A program made the translations under genes and the position numbers. The notes under the pieces are model-generated. The model saw nothing but the letters and a program-made list of their open reading frames with translations, had not been told where the DNA came from and searched no databases. A stretch of DNA of 9,589 nt from Candidatus Methanophagales archaeon (lineage in GTDB: Archaea > Halobacteriota > Syntropharchaeia > Alkanophagales > Methanospirareceae): assembly GCA_030668065.1 (NCBI GenBank), contig DAOUUS010000042.1, positions 1 through 9,589 on the forward strand. The letters run 5' to 3'. Shown piece after piece: positions 6,522 through 9,589 of this stretch (position 1 is the stretch's first letter; every line of letters starts with the position of its first letter).

Positions 6522-8537
6522 ATGAGTGAGGGAGAACGGAAAGAGACCTCAGAGGGGCGTATTGAGGAACTGAGGAAGAAGATACACTATCACAATTACC
6601 GCTATTATGTGTTGAACGAGCCTGAGATCTCGGATGCGGAATATGACCGGTTGTTTAAAGCATTAGATGAACTCGAAGCTAAGTATCCTGAGTTGATAAC
6701 ATTGGATTCGCCTACGCAAAGGGTAGGTGCGAAACCTCTAACGGAATTTGGTGCCTACGAGCACAGCATACCAATGTTGAGTTTAAACAGCGTTACTACG
6801 GCAAGCGAGGTACGAGAATTCGACAAACGGGTAAAGCGGACTCTTAGTAGCGAAGAGGAGATAGTGTATGTAGTAGAGCCGAAGATAGACGGCTTGGCTA
6901 TGGAACTTGTTTATCGGAATGGCGTTTTCCACGCGGGTAGCACGCGAGGAGATGGAAAGACAGGCGAGAACATAACGCAGAATCTGCGGACGGTAAAGAC
7001 GATACCACTGCGTATTCTCTCGGATGCGCGACCTTTACCTTTACAGGAAGTTAGGGGCGAGGTATTCATGCCAGTAGGTAAGTTCAAAGAACTGAATACT
7101 GAGTTGGGCAGAAGGGGCATGAAGATGTTTGCAAACCCGCGGAATGCTGCGGCTGGCTCCGTAAGGCAGCTTGATCCGAGGGTTACCGCGGCACGCCCAC
7201 TCGATTTCTTCACGTATGGGCTTGGCCGGGTGGAAGGGCAAGAGTTTTCAACACAGTGGGATATACTGGAGTATCTACGGAAGATAGGATTCAAGGTAAG
7301 TCAGTTAGTAAGACGTTTTAATGCGCTTGAAGACGTGATTAAATACCATGAAGACATGAATGCGCGAAGGGATGAGTTGGATTATGAGATTGATGGGATA
7401 GTTATCAAGGTAAATAGCATAGCGCAACAAGACCGGCTGGGCACGATTTCAAGGAGTCCCCGGTGGGCAATTGCATACAAGTTCCCGGCAAGGGAAGAAT
7501 TCACGCGGGTGAATGATATAGTGGTACAGGTGGGACGAACAGGCGCTTTAACGCCCGTTGCCGTATTGGAACCGGTGCAGATAGGTGGTGTAACCGTGAG
7601 CCGGGCGACATTGCATAACGAAGATGAATTGCAGAGGAAGGAAGTCCGGATTGGAGATACGGTCGTTGTGGAACGTGCGGGCGATGTTATACCCGAAGTT
7701 GTGAGCGTAATAAAATCAAAGAGGACGGGCGCGGAGAGAGAATTCCAGATGCCCGGCAGGTGCCCGGTATGCGGCGCGGCTGTATTGAAAGAGGGCCCGG
7801 TTGTGCGGTGCATAGGGGTTTCTTGCAGTGCGCAGTTGAAGGAGCGGATAAAGCATTTCGCTTCGTTACGCGCAATGAACATAGAAGGTTTGGGCGAGAA
7901 AGTAATAGAGCAGTTAGTGGATAAAAAAGCGGTTTCTGATGCTGCGGATTTGTTCTTCTTAACGAGAAGAGACTTATTGAAGCTGGAGCGGATGGGCGAT
8001 AAATCTGCACGGAACTTATTGAAAGCTATCGAAACGAGCAAAAAAACAACTTTTTCGCGATTCAGTTACGCTCTGGGGATAAGACATGTAGGAGTACATA
8101 CGGCGTCTTTGCTCGCTGGTAATTTTAGGGATCTGGAATCGTTACGGAATGCGAGTTATGATGAGTTGGTACTCATACCGGATATAGGGCCGGAAGTAGC
8201 GAAAAGCGTCCTTCTGTTCTTCGAGCAGGAAAGCACGAATGAATTGTTAGATAAGCTGGAAAGTACGGGTGTGTGGTACGATAAGCCGGAAAAAGTAGCA
8301 GAGGAAGAGAAGGTTCTGGCAGGCAAGACGTTTGTTTTTAGCGGTCGGATTTCTATGTCGCGGGAAGATGCGAAGAGCGTAGTAGAGCGGTTAGGTGGGA
8401 AAGTGGCTTCGAGCGTGTCGAAGAAGACCGATTATGTGGTGGCAGGGGAAGATCCAGGTTCTAAGTTAGAAACGGCAGTGCAGCTTGGTGTGAATGTAAT
8501 AGATGAGCAGGAGTTCAGAGATATGGTGAAAGCGTAA
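6522..8537 (+). CDS. ligA: NAD+-dependent DNA ligase LigA
   Basis: A complete 671-residue ligase, the same length as typical bacterial LigA, which seals DNA nicks using NAD+. Domain order: Ia, with YHNYRYYVLNEPEISDAEYD (23-42) for NAD+ recognition; adenylation domain with catalytic Lys121 in EPKIDGLAMELVY, plus GSTRGDGKTGENIT (139-152), ANPRNAAAGSVRQLDP (204-219) and DGIVIKVN (291-298); OB fold from about 320 (VQVGRTGALTPVA at 336-348); zinc finger Cys414, Cys417, Cys430 and Cys435; helix-hairpin-helix region about 445-575; BRCT domain 598-671 (AGKTFVFSGRIS). ATG 6522 is chosen because the family starts near here; the frame extends to TTG 6504, adding six unlikely residues. Archaea normally use ATP-dependent ligase; this bacterial-type enzyme suggests ancient transfer, as for Haloferax LigN. 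Its codon use does not obviously differ from its neighbours. Confidence 0.96.
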   Translation: MSEGERKETSEGRIEELRKKIHYHNYRYYVLNEPEISDAEYDRLFKALDELEAKYPELITLDSPTQRVGAKPLTEFGAYEHSIPMLSLNSVTTASEVREFDKRVKRTLSSEEEIVYVVEPKIDGLAMELVYRNGVFHAGSTRGDGKTGENITQNLRTVKTIPLRILSDARPLPLQEVRGEVFMPVGKFKELNTELGRRGMKMFANPRNAAAGSVRQLDPRVTAARPLDFFTYGLGRVEGQEFSTQWDILEYLRKIGFKVSQLVRRFNALEDVIKYHEDMNARRDELDYEIDGIVIKVNSIAQQDRLGTISRSPRWAIAYKFPAREEFTRVNDIVVQVGRTGALTPVAVLEPVQIGGVTVSRATLHNEDELQRKEVRIGDTVVVERAGDVIPEVVSVIKSKRTGAEREFQMPGRCPVCGAAVLKEGPVVRCIGVSCSAQLKERIKHFASLRAMNIEGLGEKVIEQLVDKKAVSDAADLFFLTRRDLLKLERMGDKSARNLLKAIETSKKTTFSRFSYALGIRHVGVHTASLLAGNFRDLESLRNASYDELVLIPDIGPEVAKSVLLFFEQESTNELLDKLESTGVWYDKPEKVAEEEKVLAGKTFVFSGRISMSREDAKSVVERLGGKVASSVSKKTDYVVAGEDPGSKLETAVQLGVNVIDEQEFRDMVKA

Positions 8538-8585
8538 TTGTGACTATAAGTATGCACGGATTTTGAGGATATTGAGAAATACCGT

Positions 8586-8613
8586 GTGTTTTTACGTCTG
8601 TTTTGTTCTTTTC
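8586..8613 (+). terminator. T-rich stretch behind ligA, possible archaeal terminator
   Basis: About 50 bases after the ligA stop the + strand reads TGTTTTT, TGTTTTG and TTCTTTTCC in close succession. Archaeal RNA polymerase terminates at T-runs without needing a hairpin, so this is a plausible 3' end for the ligA transcript. The T-runs are interrupted, so confidence is modest. Confidence 0.35.
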
Positions 8614-8651
8614 CGCTGTAGGGATTTGGTGTATGGACGTTCTTTAATGAC

Positions 8652-8909
8652 TTGCGAGATTACATGAAATCAAAAGCAAGTCAGCCTCAGCTATCCCAGT
8701 TTGATATAGGCAACATGAAACCAGGGACAGTTTGCACCGCAAACTGTCCCGGTGATTATGGTGAAATTGATAGTTATGCTCCAAGTCATGACGAACCAGG
8801 TATGGCAGAAATAGCAAAAGCCGAGAGGTTGTGGAATAGAGCTGAAACATCGAAGTATCTTGGAGGATGTGTTACAAGGGGTATTGACAGAGCAGCCAAC
8901 ATCGTTTGA
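8652..8909 (+). pseudogene. Short open frame, possibly the 5' part of a frameshifted gene
   Basis: The frame is open from TTG 8652 (ATG 8664) to 8909. The first part is not family-like and includes the palindrome at 8724-8750, whose codons read GTVCTANCP. The part from about 8799 (MAEIAKAERLWNRAETSKYL) looks like real helical protein. At SKYL it meets the +1 frame entry EDVLQGVL of the next ORF: removing one base near 8861-8863 would join the two into one sensible sequence. After that point this frame reads GGCVTRGIDRAANIV, which looks random. I therefore read it as the front of a decayed or mis-sequenced gene, possibly also disrupted by the palindrome. It may simply be non-coding. Confidence 0.3.
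8724..8750. repeat. Perfect 12-bp inverted repeat with 3-base loop (REP-like palindrome)
   Basis: GGGACAGTTTGC (8724-8735), loop ACC, GCAAACTGTCCC (8739-8750): 12 consecutive perfect pairs with a minimal loop. Such a match is very unlikely by chance. Single short palindromes of this kind in other genomes are often REP or MITE-like elements moved by IS200-type transposases, or operators; no transposase is in this window. It lies inside a weak open frame and is not followed by a T-run, so a terminator is unlikely. Confidence 0.75.
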
Positions 8910-9126
8910 TGCAATCTATAAAAATTATTCAGGTAAGTGCACTTCACGAGAGTTAAAGAAGAAATTGGATAAGCCACGAGTGCGTACTCACGTGAAGTCC
9001 TATTTGCATGAAATGGAGAATGAAGGAAAGCAAAAGCGAGTTAGGGATGTACGTGAATATTTCTACGTGGTGGCTGAGACAGAAGAAGGTGATGTTGCGC
9101 GCGGAGAGCGAACAGCTAGTATGTGA
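8860..9126 (+). CDS. Small charged hypothetical protein, possibly winged-helix-like; start uncertain, maybe a fragment
   Basis: Open from TTG 8860 to TGA 9124-9126 (88 residues). Alternative starts are GTG 8869, with GGAGG at 8862-8866 but only two bases of spacing, and TTG 8884. The middle (TSFDAIYKNYSGKCTSRELKKKL, then VRTHVKSYLHEMENEG and VRDVREYFYVV) has the helix-turn-helix-strand rhythm of a winged-helix domain: a selector helix, a second helix with alternating charge, and a beta hairpin at the end. That is a structural guess; I do not recognise the family. The tail after AETEEGD looks random. The upstream frame at 8799-8859 fits as its N-terminal part after a one-base shift, so it may be a pseudogene fragment. 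It converges on the hicA-like gene with 17 bases between stops. Confidence 0.42.
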   Translation: MEDVLQGVLTEQPTSFDAIYKNYSGKCTSRELKKKLDKPRVRTHVKSYLHEMENEGKQKRVRDVREYFYVVAETEEGDVARGERTASM

Positions 9127-9143
9127 GTACTGGTTAGCAACAC

Positions 9144-9380
9144 TTATAGTAGATCTCTTAACTCCTCTTTACTTATACCCGCCTGTTTTAATATTTCAAG
9201 CAATGTCTCCCTGGGTAAATCTTTTTTATGAAAAGGAACAACGACTCTTCTTTTCGTTTCCGGATGGTAGTAAATATGATGGCTTCCTTTAATCCTATCC
9301 AGTACAAATCCCTTCTTTTCGAGTGCTTTGATAATCTTTTGAGCATTTCCGTAAACTTAAGCCAAATAGCGACAGAGCAT
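9144..9380 (-). pseudogene. hicA: HicA-type mRNA interferase (toxin), interrupted by an in-frame stop codon
   Basis: Minus-strand translation of 9356-9144 gives 70 residues with the whole HicA core: NAQKIIKALEKKGF, DRIKGSHHIYYHPETKRR, VVVPFHKKDLPRETLLEIL and QAGISKEELRDLL, ending with TAA at 9144-9146. HicA is a small double-stranded-RNA-binding-fold ribonuclease that cleaves mRNA; the His of GSH is catalytic and present. No ATG, GTG or TTG precedes the core in this open stretch. An in-frame ATG at 9380 would give MLCRYLA, then TAA at 9357-9359, then VYGNAQK, so the expected start is present but separated from the core by one stop codon. One base added in the CTTAAG at this point would instead join the core to another open frame. 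Hence it is a pseudogene, a sequencing error or an unusual start. No HicB-like antitoxin is found on either side. Confidence 0.72.
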
Positions 9381-9422
9381 GTAGTTTTTAGTGAAGGTGT
9401 AAATACCACTCTTTCATGTATA

Positions 9423-9438
9423 GTTATTAATATATAAC
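9423..9438 (-). promoter_or_regulatory. TATA-like, partly palindromic site upstream of the HicA gene
   Basis: GTTATTAATATATAAC (+ strand) has inverted arms GTTAT and ATAAC around an AT core. It lies 43-58 bases upstream of the ATG at 9380. That placement suits an archaeal TATA box with a short leader, and the symmetry would suit an autoregulatory operator, as is common for toxin-antitoxin promoters. Both readings are inferred. Confidence 0.35.
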
Positions 9439-9589
9439 AACTGTGCCTATCGTGACTTTCGGTGGCTGGATAGCCTTTTTAGTGTCACAAAAGTGTGTGT
9501 GGAATTATCAGACTCTGCGATTAATTGATGAACGTTTGATAAGGCTGAGTCCTACTTGTGACCTACCGTGGACTACGCATTTCACCTAA

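Noticed and set aside
7382..8041. 219-residue minus-strand open frame
   Set aside because: Antisense to ligA, whose domains are unambiguous across this stretch.
9188..9409. 73-residue minus-strand open frame starting at GTG 9409
   Set aside because: It is in the wrong frame; the adjacent frame reads a clear HicA core over the same bases.
9522..9560. Possible C/D box guide RNA (TTGATGA followed by CTGA)
   Set aside because: Only one imperfect C box and one CTGA, with no second box pair in proper spacing before the window ends.
9440..9589. Search for a HicB antitoxin upstream of hicA
   Set aside because: Frames on both strands contain early stops and no HicB-like sequence within the window.
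1..9589. CRISPR array, tRNA, rRNA, integrase or transposase
   Set aside because: No regularly spaced repeats, cloverleaf, rRNA motif or recombinase domain was seen on either strand.

Overview
The window comes from a methanogen-related euryarchaeote. Evidence: the 3' end of an archaeal initiation factor aIF2 beta, an archaeal-type ribosomal protein S2, glycerol-1-phosphate dehydrogenase (which sets the stereochemistry of archaeal membrane lipids), the archaeal family UPF0179, and a protein recognisable as methanogenesis marker 12. Anaerobic methane- or alkane-oxidising relatives of methanogens (ANME or Syntrophoarchaeum type) fit equally well; the sequence alone does not decide the lineage.

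Layout. Positions 2-235 (+) are the end of aIF2 beta. Next is about 320 bases without a convincing gene but with several strong hairpins, two of which can exchange partners. Positions 558-1406 (+) encode an unrecognised membrane-anchored, charged, partly coiled-coil protein, followed by a tiny possible lipoprotein gene (1424-1534). From 6446 down to 1570, six genes run on the minus strand in tight order: rpsB (S2), a MEMO1-family protein, an RPA-associated OB-fold protein, egsA (G1P dehydrogenase), UPF0179 and methanogenesis marker 12. Gaps are a few bases to about 50 at most junctions, so this is probably one operon, with a longer 115-base gap before the last gene. A 75-base divergent promoter region separates it from ligA (6522-8537, +), a complete bacterial-type NAD+-dependent DNA ligase, which is unusual in an archaeon.

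The right end (8538-9589) looks accessory and decayed. It holds a T-rich stretch behind ligA, a perfect 12-bp palindrome inside a short open frame, a small charged open frame that may continue it after a frameshift, and on the minus strand a HicA-type mRNA interferase whose reading frame is interrupted by an in-frame TAA and which has no visible HicB partner.

How the genes relate: the minus-strand operon combines translation (S2), DNA metabolism (RPA-like protein), lipid headgroup synthesis (G1PDH) and two poorly characterised archaeal proteins, one a methanogenesis marker and one cysteine-rich. No defence system, CRISPR array, tRNA or rRNA gene was seen. The most interesting leads are the UPF0179-marker 12 linkage, the possible RNA switch at 341-475, the foreign-looking LigA and the broken HicA.
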